Below, piece by piece: positions 10,555 through 24,509 of a stretch of DNA of 64,000 nt (its first letter is position 1; each line of letters begins with the position of its first letter). Location of the stretch: NCBI GenBank assembly GCA_964019165.1, contig OZ025268.1, positions 2,002,001-2,066,000 of the forward strand, read 5' to 3'. The notes under the pieces were generated by a model, which made no database searches, was not told the DNA's origin, and was given only the letters and a program-made list of their open reading frames with translations. The translations under genes and the position numbers were made by a program. Origin of the DNA: Mastigias papua (lineage: Eukaryota > Cnidaria > Scyphozoa > Rhizostomeae > Mastigiidae).

Positions 10555-11746
10555 AAACAAAGTTGTTAATTAGAGAAAAGACTCCACAGCCCTGCCCCCC
10601 CCATGTCGTTGGGGTTGTGGTCTATGGATTAGTGAATAGGTAGGTATAGTGAAAAGAAAGACAATTATGAACTATTGCTAAGGAGGCATGTTGGAGAATA
10701 ATTTTTTGCAAAGATTTCGTAGGAATGAAGAAAACGAGTGAGTAGAAACATAAAAGATGAAAGTTATGGATTGGAAAAGATGACTTGTTCTGAATAGTTG
10801 AACTGAAGTAATGACATAACCTGGAAAAATAGACATGAATATTGAAGAGAACATACCAACTCCTCTTGTTATTAAGAATAAAAGCGTATATATGATACGA
10901 CAGTGATGGGCATTCTATGAGGATCCGTGTAATCTATTGCGATTTCCAGAGCTAAAGAATCCTTGAAAATAGAGGAAACGGAGTCCACTGCGTGAAGGCT
11001 ACAGATCGAGATATGCATTTGTTATGCACATTGGTTAATTCCTATTCGTGTATTTGTATTCATAACCTTATTTACAGCTCGTTTTTCCGCGTGCAAAGGT
11101 TCCCGTTGTGTTGAAGTGTCCTTTGAATTGGGATAAGTCCCCAATCATTCTGCTGCAGAGAGAAATTGCAACAAAGCTTTGCTGATCCCATCGTCCCACC
11201 TGAAACAACACAAGACAATGATGTTTAAAAATTTAGGTCGCTCTATTCATATAGAGTACAATAAGACAGTTTGGTATCTTGCACTTCCCACGAACGGGCA
11301 TAAATTTTGTTAGTGGTAAGAAAAACATGAGCTTTGCCTCTCCTACTTTTTAACAAATTAGCAGAGTAAGAGAGGCCATATATAGCGAGAATTAGTTCTG
11401 ACAAAATATGTGGTAAACTCAAGGCTGTAACCATGTGGGGCCGATGCATAGAGAATTTGTTGAAGAATGCTCTGGGAGTGTAGCTTTGAGTGAGTCTATT
11501 TTCTCCATGTTGTACGACATATCGACAGGGACGCCTACGCTGGGGGTGAAGGGGGCAGCTGCCCCTCCTGCCCTTTTCCAAGGACTAACTTATTTTAGTG
11601 CAAAAGTGTTTATGATGCACCCTCAATAGGAACCTTTCCCCCCCTGCCCTCGGTGCGGGCAGGCGTCCCTGCATATCGACACCCGTAACTTGATGGTAGG
11701 TTCCTCGTAACATGATGATGACAATCATGCTACTTTCCCATCTCAG
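10555..11746. other. Gene-free stretch with a G/C-rich repeat remnant
   Basis: There is no supported gene. Around 11530-11680 a GGGGG-run/CCCC-run inverted motif with GCAGCTGCCCC resembles short G/C-rich motifs elsewhere in the window (21200, 25440, 34085). They probably descend from a common short repeat, but I cannot define its ends. Confidence 0.35.
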
Positions 11747-11980
11747 GAAATTGTCATTCAAGACTACGAAATAGAAATTTTAGAACAACCAATTCTTGAA
11801 CGGCTGGAAGTAAGGATTGAGTTTGCTGAAATAAGAAAATGCGAAGAAGACGCTTCAGGGCAAAGTCGGCTGGAGAAATCGGCTCAAAGAAATGAGTTAA
11901 AAACGGTAGTGGAGGAGCTACTAACTGAACAGCGACTGCCGGAAAGATTGCAATGTTTTTGGGCATATATTGTTGGATGA
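11747..11980 (+). other. Orphan open segment after an acceptor-like site
   Basis: A good acceptor (TTTCCCATCTCAG) opens 77 sense codons ending in TGA at 11978-11980. The product would be rich in Glu, Arg and Leu with helical character (EIEILEQPILERLEVRIEF). I do not recognise the family and see no upstream exon or start codon that joins it. It may be the last exon of an unknown or decaying gene, or chance. Minus-strand frames over it look like shadows. Confidence 0.2.
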
Positions 11981-13254
11981 ACTCGTTTGTGGTGACAGAA
12001 ACAAATAGAATCTTTGAAGAAGAATGGCATCATGGCCCTGTGGTAGCAGACTTTTGCTTTCAGAAAAGTCAATGAACGCAACTCACTCAAATGGGGTCGT
12101 ATCAGGAAAACACTTAAGCGCAAGCGCATTTTGTAGCAAGTCTCAATCGGTCTCGAAAGCGAGTTCTGCGTTGCAAGAAGACTTCATGTAAAAAGAGACA
12201 GATAACAGCTCTATAGGAACGTGGAATAATTCAAGACCGAGATCGCTGGTAAATGGATCGTCATTGTTAATATCATCATTATTAATTTATTTTGCCTAGA
12301 CTTTATCACCGTAAAGTAGATCGTAGCATTTTCATTTCATTTTTTATTTATGATAGCCCCGTCAATCAAAGTAGATTGTTTTCAGGGCCCGTGATAAAAT
12401 CTTTGCATTCTTATAAAACTAAGATAGAATTGTACTCAGATAGTAACAGGGATATTAGAAAAAGATGAAAATTACTTAGAAAGCCTTCACGTTTTGATGA
12501 CCCTTCTTACAGTGAATGGGCTGCGCACTTGTACAGGTGCAAGCTGCAATTCTTGTCACATATGAGCACCACGATAAGAAAAGCGTTTTTTGATCACTTT
12601 TTGGTCATTAAGAAGCGTCGGACAAATTCTTGCATTTACTCTTGAAACTACACTCGGAGTTTCTCACAAAAATGAATGAAAATTATCCTTGCAAATTTGT
12701 CAGGTGCACTAATATCCTTTCTTCGCCTTCTTAAAAAGCACTGTAGATGTGAGTTGGTTTCGAAAGTTTTTAAAGATAGAGAAGCAAGTGGAACCAAATG
12801 TTGTGTATGAGCAGATCTCTTCTGAAGTTGGCGAATAGAATGATGTAAATTGATATTTTTTATTACTAATACAGAAAAAGAAGGCAGTTGAACGTGCTGA
12901 ACTTGTTAGGGCTAGCTTCTATGTTTTTCTCGATCAGTAACAAGGAAGAACAAGAGGAAGAATTTGTCTCAAGCCAACTGCTTCAATGCAATACATATTA
13001 AATAATTGATCGGGCAAAACAATCGTCCGAAAAAAATCATAAGGATGGCTCTTCGAACACCTCACCAGAACAGCAAAAACCTCGAGATGTGGAAATTTAA
13101 TATTCAACTATGGATAGTAAGTTTCAGAACCCGTAATTTGAAGGTATATTAATAAATGAATAATGATAAATAATATATTTTTATACAGGACAACCTTGTC
13201 AGTAAGTAAGATACTGCTATCAGTGAGGGTCCTGCGCAAATGAAGATGTTAACA

Positions 13255-13380
13255 AAGTAGAATTAAATGCTAAGATAAAATGAATACCAAAATAAAATTT
13301 AATGCTAAGATAAAATAAGTACCAAGTAAAATTAAATGCTAAAATAAAATGAATACCGAAGTGAAATTAAATGCTAAGAT
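13255..13380 (+). repeat. Imperfect ~40-bp tandem repeat
   Basis: Three to four copies of a unit around AATTAAATGCTAAGATAAAA followed by TGAATACC lie side by side with a few changes each. The array is non-coding and overlaps the edge of the possible LINE fragment. Confidence 0.75.
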
Positions 13381-13569
13381 TTCTACAAAGGACGATTGTA
13401 CAAAACTTAGATTATCTATCTCCCGTTTAAAGTTAACAAAATACGTCTCACTCCTAATGTTGGTTGGCAATCCATTAAATATGTTGACAGACAAATCTTT
13501 TTCTACCAGCTTCCGTTTTGACTTTCGGTAGAATAAGACGTGATCAGTTCCTTCTTGTACCCTTGCCAC
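13339..13569 (-). pseudogene. Possible LINE C-terminal fragment
   Basis: A minus-strand open frame contains FNGLPTNIRSETYFVNFKRE. This resembles the 'IFNSLP...LR...FK' end of many LINE reverse-transcriptase proteins. No other part of an element is visible and the similarity is short, so it may be chance. Confidence 0.3.
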
Positions 13570-14827
13570 AACTAAAGCACGTAAACATGTTTCGTATTGT
13601 TTGCAAACATGCTGTACAATACAATAAAAATAGGATCATGTGTCAGTATATTTCAGCTATCACACACTAACAGAGTATCCACTTTAACAAACGGGGCACT
13701 TTTGGAGCAAATTTGCATAAATTAATTTTGTATTCTTTAATTCCCTAAACATTCCCCATTATCTTGGCTGTTGGTGACTATCAACTCTCAAAATGATTTA
13801 ATTTTAATACCGATTTTCAATGTTACCGGATTAAATCTTCATAATTCTGTATTAACTTGGAGCATGCGAAACAACATAAAGCTCTGAGACAAAAAGGAAA
13901 TTCACACTTAGCAACAAAGATCTTTGAGATCGCAATAACAACTAAACATATAAACAATTAGTAACAAGTGAAAGTAAAGTGCTCTTAAACAATCGATTAT
14001 GTAATACACAATAGAAACTAGAATTAAAACGTGACTTTGTGACAAATTTAGAGACTAAGATGTGACAGATTTTCAATAATTGTATTGTTTTTTAAAATAT
14101 CTATTGTGAAACACCATGCGAAGTATCTAAACAAATACTAAATGCTATGTAATGTTGAAAAGGATGTTTTAAAGAAAATTAACAGCTACACATTATTGAG
14201 GCGGTACGGTTTTGATGACTAATCCTTGATTCTTATAAGCGTAAACAATGAGCCTGACGCGAAGGAACATAAATTATGCTTGTTTCGTTGCTATGCTTCT
14301 GGGAAACAAAACTTATGACACAATTCTTTAAAAGGATTGTTCCTGGCTGGATGTATACTGTAATCTGCACAGATTACTCTCAAGAGCTGTTCAAAATGTT
14401 TTTAGGACTAGGCATTTTGTGCAGAACTACACGTATGCAAAACCCTGGTTGAGATAAGTACACTGATATTTCAGATTGAGGTTTATATAAGTTCAAGTTA
14501 TTCTGCTTTTACGTTTATCAGAAATCAAATTATGTTCGCTTCATCTACTGTAGTTCTCAACAAAATGCAACACAAACGCCAACACCAACTCTAGTTACGA
14601 GCCAGTTACAGACAGTTGTTACCGTCATATTGTACGTATTGCGCTTCAACCTATATTTCATACATTTTATATTTTATATCTAAGGAGGGCCATCTTTCTT
14701 CTTGATCCTAATTTTCAAGAGATTTCCAAAATACAAGGTACTGCAATTTAACATAAAAATATGCCTTGTGCATATAATCAATGCTTAGTATAAAAAATAA
14801 GCTTTTATACTGGGCATTGATTAGCGC

Positions 14828-15027
14828 GGGAGTGCCCAAAGTACTGTCTTCGGACAAAGTGCGGCCTGCAGTCTAGGTTTTGTTGGTCGGCAGCCTTTTT
14901 ATGCATTTCAAATAATTAGCTTAATTAATTTGAATTAAGCACTGCAGATTGTATATGTAGCGTGTGATTTGGCTCCCTGTTCTGTGTTTGGCCCTCCATA
15001 AGAAAAGTTTGGAAATCCCTGGACTAG
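14828..15027. mobile_element. hAT-like non-autonomous transposon remnant
   Basis: The left end reads GGAGTGCCCAAAGT. The right end, read on the other strand, is CCAGGGATTTCCAAACTTT followed by a GGAGGGCCAAA segment. Ends of this kind (CAGGGGTNCCCAAACT, then GGGCC) are typical of hAT MITEs. A GTGCGGCCTGCAG segment near the left end fits. I could not find matching 8-bp target duplications, so the exact borders are uncertain. Confidence 0.4.
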
Positions 15028-15640
15028 AGGTTGCGCAAGGGTCACGGTTGACAAGTTAGGAAACGCTACAGAATGATCAAAAGGGTGTCGTCGCCACGTG
15101 AACAAGGAGACATTACTGTAGTATAAACTGTCTGGTGTGTGGTCGAAAGATCGCAAGATCATTCTTCTTTCGATTCTCGAGATGTAGAGGAAAATGTAGG
15201 GAAAGGGAAAAAGATCGAGGTTGAATTGGATACAATAATGCACCTTACTGGGAATTTCAGACCTTCAAAGATTTGTCGTTAAATTTAAAAAATCGGCGTT
15301 AAATCATTTACAACAGATATATTGCCTTAAAAGGTATCTCTAAAACTTGTAGCCTTAAATATAAAATCTTCCAAACCAGAAAATGTCAAAAAATTATCGC
15401 AAGAAGAAATTGCACCACATGATCAATTCACAATTGTCCCATATTTTGTACAATTGGTGTCAAATACTCCGTTGTTCCAAACGAGGTGTTCCAAATTCTG
15501 ATCACATTAGTTATGCAAAGGGTTTTAAAAAGTTCCCAACATTGAATTTGTGTGACAAAATCAAAGTCGTAGAAATACTTTCTAGTACACTCTGGTGCTC
15601 TACACTTTGCAATGCATAAGAAAACTCTTTCAAATCCACG

Positions 15641-18600
15641 TCAACTACTAACATCTGAAAGTGAAAAGTTATCCTCCGAGGTTTCATTTTTGCTTCCTTC
15701 ACATTTTTCTTCATCTTCACTGAGCCAAGAATCCTTATCTTCTTCCGGCGCGTAATTGTCATACTCAGCCATTTCATCATCATCAATCGGTTTCCCAGTC
15801 TCCATAAATATTGCAAACCTTTAAGGAAGCATATAACTTGTTATGTAACTGCAAACTGAATTGCCAAAAAATCCCACAGTCACAAAGAAAAACAGCAAGA
15901 AATGTGCAATGGATATGAATAAACAACGAAGGTCTATTTAGCCTAAAATGTATACAAAAAATTTCATACTTTTTTGGGTCTTTTAACCGCGAAACCACCC
16001 TCCAGGTATTGCATTCTGGGCTTGAACAATAGGCTCTCAAATCTTCCATAGCCTTGGCGGTGGCCCATTTGCTCTCCTCAACGTACTCTTCCTGTGTTAT
16101 CAATCTTCGTTTCTGTGGTTGATGACTCCGATTAAAAACACTTTTAAACCTGTAAGGATACTTGAAAACTATGACCAAAATTAGCAACATATTGCTGTTA
16201 CACTCAGTTACATTACGCAGTCAGGTATTTCATTCCGATGCAAAATAGAACTGTATCTTGATAAAGACAGGATTATTTGCAATAACCTTCACGTATTCGA
16301 AACGTGTATCTTTCAAGCTACAAGGACTCGGCAATAAAATAATGTGCTGTTGCTGAAATCCTTCATTTAGCTTCTGTTTATCTGAGAGTAGCCAACAGCT
16401 AATTCTCAGGGAGTCGCTAAACTAAAAGATACTCGAAGAAACATATGTTCTACCTTACAAAATACATAGAGGGATAAACATGTGCCATAAAACCGCCTTA
16501 GAACCATGGTATACACACAAGTACCCAATTATAACAAACGCATTGCTAAATAATTCCTATATCATTTGGAGAATTACCATTGTTTGGAAACGTACCATCT
16601 TACGAACAATACAAATAATCGATATAATTAAGAATGTTATGATTGAAATAAGACGAAACTCCGTCTACTGCTATTTACAGATGAGCTTCTTGCAGTGACA
16701 GTATATCTTATTAAATGTACGTGCTGTTCTTCAAAAGCAAAGGAGAAAGATTAGAGAGAAACAATGGCTACTTACATTAGAAATCCCCAGTTTTCTGCAT
16801 AGCTACTAATATCGAAATATTTCAGCAACAGGTGAAATCCTAAGGTTAACACAATCGCCGTTACAGCAACCTCCCTTGCCCATGTGCAATTGTAAATGCA
16901 AATCAAGCCAAAAAGCTGCATGCACCATTGCACCAAATCGAAAAAAGTCGTATTTTTAGGCGGCCCTTTGTAATATAGATACGCCAGAGAAAGCAAACCT
17001 GGGAAAATATGGTAAAAGTTCGAGATATTAACGACAAATAGCAACATGTATCCCTAAGCCACAAAAGCAGGCAACCTACTGTATACCCATCAAATCTGTC
17101 TCCATACTCTTTCATAGGGAGGATAATTTACTGTGCAAAACCATTTAAGGCCAAACTTGCAAGACTATTCTGCAACCGGAATAAACTAATTTCTATGTGC
17201 AATTAAAGTACTCTAGTATCTGATTCGTTTGATAGAAGTAGGGTCGTTGTGATCTTACATGAAAAGCATGAAGAATAAGAAGCCATCAGGTTCAGATATT
17301 GGGCTCCTGTTTCTTCAGCGTCAATCATATGTAGTAATAAATGCCAGAATTAACAAGTCAGCGCAGCGACGTTTTCATGTCATCATAACTTCATAGATAC
17401 AAGATTTATACAGCTTTTAGGATGACCTTGAAGCGTCACATAAAAAAGCGATTAACGCTAGCCTTTATTGCTAAATGCTATAGGAAGACCATTATTATTA
17501 GTCAATAGTGTTTCCAGTTTTTAGCATAAAGACGTATTCATTATGGCGTCGTGGACTGTGGCACTTTTTCTTGAAGAAACAGGTGATAGAAAGTCGAAAA
17601 GAAGCACTCTTACACAGCTATTTTGAAGGTAAATACAAAACAACATGCTTGCATTACAACAATAAAACCACAAATAGAAATTTGCTTGGTACTTAATGAC
17701 AACATCTAAAATGTGACGTCGAATATTATGAATAATCGAATATTAAAACTTCATAACTTACAGACAATGACTGTGTATCGAATAAGCCAATAGGAATGAT
17801 ATTGCGCAAGATATTGAAGGTTAAGAATAAAGCTTTGTGTCAAAAACATGCCAAAGCTGCCACCAAACGCAACTGTTATAACAAATATGGATTTCTGAAA
17901 TAAAAACGTCAGTTGATGTTAGTATAGAGCTATCAGCATCGACAATGTGTATGAAAACATATAAAAATTTAAACACAAACATGCACAGTTTATGGAAATA
18001 TGGTAAAATACAGTATAAGACAAAAATAACGTTATTAGAGTTTCAAGTGTTTGAATACGAATTTGTATTTATACTTGTAAAGTCTAGGCTCTCATACGAA
18101 AATACCTTGTAAGGAATCAACCTCAGAATGATGATGAGGATGATCATCCATGACATAAACAAACTAATAATCATTCCTGATGCATAATAGAACAACACAT
18201 TCCTATAAAAACAAGAAAAAATTTAATGTTATTAACAGGATTGGACAGCTCAATTAGAGGACTGGAGGTAATTTAAGCAAGTTTTAAAAAATAACAGAAT
18301 AGAAATTGGTAATAATTACTTGCAAAGCATACCTGCTGAATGAGTCAGCAAAGAGAAACATGAAGGCACCAATGAGGCATAGAGCAAGGAGCTTAGCATC
18401 AAATGCTGGAAACAAGAATTCAAATAGATGTGACTTAAAGTTTAAGCAACATAGACAATCACCATAAAATAATATTCACCATCTTAATAATCATTTTCAT
18501 CAATCATGATATCACCACATTCATTGTAAACTTGGTTATCACCAAAATAATTTTCAATTTATGTACAAAAGTAATAATAATATCATTGCTATCATCACAT

Positions 18601-21041
18601 TGGAAAAATCAAAATGGCCAGCATTATAGCAATCAATTGTAGCAAGTCACCCTCAGAGCCTGTGGATTAGTATTTCATCATCTCAATAAATTCAAAAAAC
18701 CCTATCATAATAGTAGTTTTCAATTATGACTCAATGCATCTTTCTTTAGGAAAAGAAGACAGATATTTACCAGCAAAGTCACATATAACAGTTATTTTAT
18801 CAATGGATTTAACCGATGATAAAAGACCAATGTAATTATCAACAAATGGTGATATGTCTATTCTTGATTCAGTTTCATATTGATTAGAACCATCAGTCAG
18901 TAATCCTGGTGCCCAAGAAAACCAGTTCCAATGAAACCCAGCTTTATCAGATTTCATAGCCTTGATCAAGTCAGCTTTGCTGCAAAAATTCAAAAATGGG
19001 TCTTGTATTAAGAAGAAAGTCTGAAAAATCCTGACATGGAAAATTGCAAGATGAACACTATGTTATGCCATACAATTATAAAAATTCTGTTATGCCAAGG
19101 TTGGACTACATGTTAATGGCTGTGTTTACAGGTGGTCAATACAAATTAAATGAAGATATGCTGGAGGGATAAAATAAAAAGATGATAGTGAGAACAAGTT
19201 GCTGTTGTGCATGGGAATAGACAAAGAAAGTGGGAACTTAGACTTAGACATTACTAATTGATAATAAAGATAATGAAAACTTGATCACAAGTAGCCTAAT
19301 GGTTTTAATGAGTCTGAAGAGCTAAGTAGCTCTTAGTCAGTAATTCCTATATCAAACTAACTAACTTCACTTTGTCAGCATGTTATGTAGGCCTCTTTGC
19401 TTAGGGTAATCAATCATTCACCCACACCTCAGCAAGTCTTTTGATGGAACCAGATGTGCATTTTGACAATCCTTACAAAGTGGCCTTGCTATGTGAATCA
19501 TTATGAACTTGCTTTTAGGCTACTTCTGCATCAAGAACATTCTTTAAGGATTGGGTTCATCTGATTTAAGAATAGTTCTAGATGACATGAGATTGACTTT
19601 GGGAAGTATGGTCATGTCAAAAATATCTCTCCAACTCTGAAAGAAGCCTTAGTATTGCTATACAGATTTAAAACCAAACTACAACTAGAACTTTCCCAGA
19701 ACATGAGTCAACAGGATCAAGACCAAAAACATTATCAATTTGACAAACAGCAACACTCAAATTTTGATTAGCAAATGCTAACCATCTGATTGTTCATTAA
19801 TAGTTCAGTTCAGTTCAGTTCATATATTTTAAATTCCACTACATACAATTTACAGTTCTAAATATACAAACAAACTACTAAACTACAACAATACTACAGA
19901 AAATTAATACAATATACAAATAAAAAGAGAAACTAAGTAAATTGTATGCAGGGAATTACTTAAAGGAGGAGCTCTCTTGATAGGCAAACTAACTGAGAAG
20001 AGACCCCCTCCTAACCTAGAGGGATTTTTGAATGAGGATCCCACCAGTTGCCGATCAAGGCAAATCCAACATACTCTGTTTCGCATTACACAGAACTATC
20101 ACTACTCTCCCTGTTCCTAGATAGCTGATTCCTCAAGTGGCCATCAATTAAATTAACTGTCATAACATAACTAGAGAACAGGCACCAAATATGCTGCACA
20201 TCTGGACTGACTACTCCAAGTACTTAAATCATTACTGGCATGCACCCTTGTACAGGTTGATTCAGGAAATGTATGATTATAAATCTCCAAACGAAATACT
20301 TACATTGCCCTATGCATAACTTTTACTGGCACTTCCGATACCATTATTATTTGATGCCTGCTAAAAACATTGAACAATCCAAATTTGTGTCCCTGAATAT
20401 GAACTATGTTTTCTGGATCAAATTGCATTTCAGTTGAGCATGATACAACTGAAAAAGAGAACAGAAGGAGATAGAAATATTTGCCCACTACTGATAATCA
20501 CCCAAAAAGCAGAGGGTTAAAGTTAATTCCTGTTTACTTAATTATAGCTTTTATAATTTAAAAACAAGCTCTAAATATCATTCTAAATACCATTTATTAG
20601 TAATTCAAGATTGGTTTTCCATTCAAACTACTACAAAAAAATTAATCAACTTTCCATCTTGTCACAGATAGTAAAACTTCATCAATTTTCACTTTATTAT
20701 ACCTCGAACGAAGTGGTTCTCACAAGTCACAATTAACTTTAACTTCAACGCATATACTGAGCATCTCTTATAGTAAGTTGCTCAAATAATTGCCCCCAGT
20801 TCAAGCATATTTTTTGAGCACTACAAGTAAAATATGCTTTCGATTATGAAAATATATTTTAAGTGAACAGTCAATATAACAAAAAAGTAATATGGCACAG
20901 ATAGATAGATGTAATGAAGATAAACTGAAATTGCTCACATGTAGCATTCAGAGTAGCACCAACAGATGCTGAATGAAAAATCTGAACCAACATCATTATT
21001 GTCAAAGATACTTCGTTTAGCAATAATCTTTTCGTGATCAT
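15641..21041 (-). CDS. NEMP1: Nuclear envelope integral membrane protein (NEMP/TMEM194)
   Basis: Nine minus-strand exons, from 5': 20939-21041, 20304-20448, 18771-18979, 18333-18405, 18106-18202, 17762-17894, 16776-16998, 15970-16149 and 15641-15818. All phases match and give 446 residues, close to human NEMP1 (about 444). Exon 1 encodes a signal peptide (LTIMMLVQIFHSASVG). Exons 2-3 encode the lumenal domain. Exons 4-7 carry five or six membrane segments, for example LLALCLIGAFMFLFADSF and VLFYYASGMIISLFMSW. Exon 8 has the conserved nucleoplasmic segment RRLITQEEYVEESKWAT and AYCSSPECNTWRVVSRLKDP, then an acidic tail. NEMP proteins sit in the inner nuclear membrane, bind Ran, emerin and BAF, and support nuclear stiffness and germline function in animals. 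Whether it is closer to NEMP1 or NEMP2 cannot be told. Divergent neighbour of SMARCE1. Confidence 0.9.
19800..20100 (-). repeat. Probable LINE 3' tail in NEMP intron 2
   Basis: A short TTCAG tandem run at about 19803-19820 borders a stretch with a minus-strand open frame of no recognised family. A short tandem end of this kind is typical of the 3' ends of some LINE clades inserted on the minus strand. Boundaries are approximate. Confidence 0.25.
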
Positions 21042-21439
21042 TTCGTAAGTATTTGAAGCGTAAACAACTAAGGCACTTTAAGAGGTTGGCCTTAGCCATT
21101 AACTGGCGCCAATTTTAATTGTAATGGAGGCAAATTCCTTCGCAATATATTTGCCGCACTGATCTGATCTGTCCATGTGATGTAAGCAATGGAATCGGTA
21201 GGGGGCTGGGGGGCTTCAGTTCCCCTCACACTTTTTGCCATCCAGTGAGCTGGGGCTATAGTCCTCCTCCACACTTTTCCAAGAATTTTCCTCTTTATTT
21301 TAGTTCTCAATGTAGATTTTTCTTAGATCTGTCCCTATGCACAGGCTGGAACACTTGCTTTTACTGCGCATCGAAGACTTTGTGTATTTTATATAGAAAC
21401 ATATAGTTAAGTAGAAGCAACAGGGTTTGGAAGAAATGA

Positions 21440-21545
21440 AAAGTGAAAGTGCGAGAAAATAATCGACCCGAGCGGGATTCGAACTCGCGACCCCTGACTT
21501 TGTACGAACTCGCGTTCGCCCCAGGCCTCAGGTATCGTGGGCACG
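21440..21545 (-). mobile_element. tRNA-derived SINE-like remnant
   Basis: Read on the minus strand, GGTCGCGAGTTCGAATCCC is an almost perfect RNA polymerase III B box, as in a tRNA T arm. The upstream A box is weak and no cloverleaf closes, so it is more likely a tRNA-derived SINE head or tRNA pseudogene than a working tRNA. Confidence 0.4.
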
Positions 21546-22204
21546 CATCAAACTTTCCAGTCTGGCACAATTCTTTAACTTGAGCTTTAACACTGTTAGT
21601 GAGCATCGTTAGGAGCATTTTGCTCACCCAAATTATTAAATAACAAAAAAGAAACAGGGTTGCTCAGAAGCAATAATGGAAGAATAACTTTGATGTCCAG
21701 GCGTAAGATGACAGTGAATGACATAGCGAAAATGGAAAGGTTGGTTGTGAATGATTGATCTTAGACAAATATTTTATTCACGGTGTTGAGGGTCACTGCA
21801 TCATTACTGATCCCTGTACATGAGTGTAAATTTTTTATTATTCTCTGAATATCTAAAAAAGCAGTAACTTTACAGTATATGGAGCTTTGTCAGTAAATCT
21901 CAACTTTTGCTAAGGTTTCTGTCGGTAAATTATTATTATTAGGAAGGGCGCGCTACCCTGTTAAAGATAACATTTACTATGCATTTACCGAGTATTCATG
22001 ATGGAGCAGCAATGAAATGCAGAAATCGATGTGATCATATACAAGACCCCGATAGAATGCAACAATTGATAGCATGCAGATCAGGAAATGCACCACTACT
22101 TTTGTAAAGAGCTTCAATCTGTTTTTTGAATAATTCGAGTGGGTGGGTGTATTTGAGGGGGCCTATAAACAATTTGAGCTTCTAGCAATTTGAGGATTTA
22201 CCCT

Positions 22205-22570
22205 ACACACGTTTTTATAAGAATACCTAACTTTTCACTGCGCCTCGATATTCTTAAACTTCCTTTTTTGAGCAGAAGAATATCCCTAGATTATTCTTAA
22301 ATTTAAATAAATTTGAGCACTAATTCTCGTATAGAAACGTAAAATTGTGTAACTGACACTCCTGTTGCTGAGTCGCTTCATAGTAACACGAGTTCCAGAC
22401 AGGATACGTGAAGCCCAATTTGCCTTGTTTTCTAAACCAAAGCTCAAATCAGCAAAAAATCTATACCGTAATGAAACTTGAGCCTTACATTATTCTCAAA
22501 TTATCCTTAAATTTAAGAGAATCCGAGTTGATATTTCTATAGACTATATTCTTATAAAAGTGCAGTGATA
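22205..22570. repeat. Possible small foldback/MITE
   Basis: TTTTTATAAGAATA near 22211 faces TATTCTTATAAAA near 22548. Inside, ATTCTTAAATTTAA and related motifs also occur in opposing orientations. The stretch is non-coding. It may be a degraded foldback element between NEMP and SMARCE1. Confidence 0.3.
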
Positions 22571-22749
22571 TATCTATATAATATCTATATATTGTAATTA
22601 ACTAATTTTATGTTGAAAAAAAATTTTTGAGTTTGAGTTTTGATACTTTACGATTTATGCACACCTGCCTTGAACATTAGCCTCGTTCACGAATTTCAAT
22701 CCTAGAGAGGAGGCCAGGAGGCAGGTGTAATTGGATACAAAAAGTCAAA

Positions 22750-24473
22750 ATGGCGATGTCATACGGTATGCAAAACAAAGGATTCCCGCCTCAGTTTAAT
22801 CCTGGCTCAAATCAACCAAACCAACAGGGTATGTGATAGGTAGTGGTTAAATCTAGCTTATGTATGACCTACATGCTGCTCAGGAGCCCGTCCTTTTATC
22901 TAGAAAGTATTGTAATAAATATGCAAGGAAGCCTGTTCGGAAGCATTTTTTCCATGAGAGGGTAATTATTTCTTAGACTTCGTTGCTCGATGAGCTCATT
23001 TTAGTCAAGCTTAAACATTTTTGGAAACAGATTAGATTTCGGTTTCATTCTGAGCCTATTTAATGCGCAACTGTTGTGTTGTATGTAATGGTCGCTTTAA
23101 AGACCTCAGGCGTATTTCAATCGAATCTACTTTACACTGAGCTACTACTATTGATAAGTATCTACAGAAGGAAAATATTCCCTATATCAAGATTAATCGC
23201 AGACTACCTTGACCGTCGAGCTAGCAATATCCGTTTCGCCCTTGCCATGCTTCAACTTTGCAGTGTATGAGATGATCAATGCCAAGGGGTCACTAGCTGT
23301 AGATTCAACTAAATGGGGCTTTGTACCGGTATTTTTGACCAATTGCTAAAGATTTGCTCCCAATTTATTTATACTCATGCTCCAAGAGTTTGAATAGAAA
23401 TGGAAAAGCTTACTCTTGAATAGCAACCAGGCATTTATGGACTTGTAAGCATACTATTTTTATGGAATTCCTACCATAGACTAGAGCTAGAAATTGAATT
23501 AAAGCTCACAATATATTATCTTATTATATTTTGAAAAACTTTTCATCATTAACCACCTACTTTTTTCAGCAAGGTTTAGGCCTCCATATCAGCCAAGCCC
23601 CCCACCAGGGATGATGCCATCTGTAAGTATTATCAGCTATTTTTTATGATTGATATTAGAATAGTCTGCTTGTACTGCAGAACTTCATTGTGGCTCAAAA
23701 AAGAATGCTTCTGCTATTTTTAGATATAGTCAATTATATTTGCTTAGATTATTTCATTGAGAAACCTGAAGTAGTAAATAGATGTTATTTATCAAGGAAA
23801 TACATATGACTTATTACCCATTGTAAAGAATTAATTCATTGTCAGAGCACTGAAATAATATTTCTCTTTTGTAAGGCCTAGGACTTCTAGCTAGCATGTA
23901 TGCTCTTCTCCAAATATGTTTTTCTACCACTTGTTCCTTCTATTTGCTTGATCTGTGGATGATATAAATTGATCCAATTTATCATTTTTGGTAGACTCAT
24001 AGTATTTGCGTCAAACGTATTTTAATAAGGTATGGACCTTATCTTCAATATACTTCCAATTAGCATATTTTTTCTTCAGAAGCTTGAAAACTCAAACTTG
24101 AAAATGTTTCCTTGGATGAAATTGTGTAGAATAGATGTTTTCTAAAGTCTCATAAATGCCATTTAATTGTGCTATTCATTTCTAGAATGTTCCTGGTGCA
24201 CAATGGCCTGGGGGCAGCTTGGCTAGCTCAATGGGAGCAGTCAGAATGCAACCACAACAGCAGCAGCCACAACGAATGGTCACCTTTATGCCAGTGTGTA
24301 CCAGCAGTTCTTGGATTCTAATAATTAGACAATAGAAATTGTCTTCAGTCATTGTCTTAGTATTGTTCATAGATTTGAAAAACTTTATTTTAACTACACT
24401 ACATTACACTACACTACACTACACTACACTACACTACACTACACTACACTACACTACACTACACTACACTACA

Positions 24474-24509
<36 letters not shown>

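Larger units (their letters stand above)
11981..15640. other. Gene-poor stretch with repeats
   Basis: I found no complete gene. It contains an imperfect tandem array at 13255-13380, a possible LINE fragment at 13339-13569 and a hAT-like MITE near 14828-15027, all listed separately. The interval from about 15250 to 15640 lies past the 3' end of the NEMP gene and may hold its 3' UTR. Confidence 0.35.
21042..22749. other. Intergenic region between divergent NEMP and SMARCE1
   Basis: The two genes are transcribed away from each other across 1.7 kb, which must hold both promoters. It also contains a tRNA-like SINE remnant at 21440-21545 and an inverted-repeat stretch at 22205-22570. I see no exon. 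Confidence 0.4.

Noticed and set aside
20304..20488. NEMP starting at 20488 with a signal peptide MGKYFYLLLFSFS
   Set aside because: The codon there is GTG and the apparent hydrophobic stretch is the pyrimidine tract of an acceptor; a real ATG exon with signal peptide lies at 20939-21041 in the right phase.
21470..21520. Functional tRNA gene
   Set aside because: The B box is good but I could not close an acceptor stem or anticodon arm; it is better read as a SINE or tRNA pseudogene.
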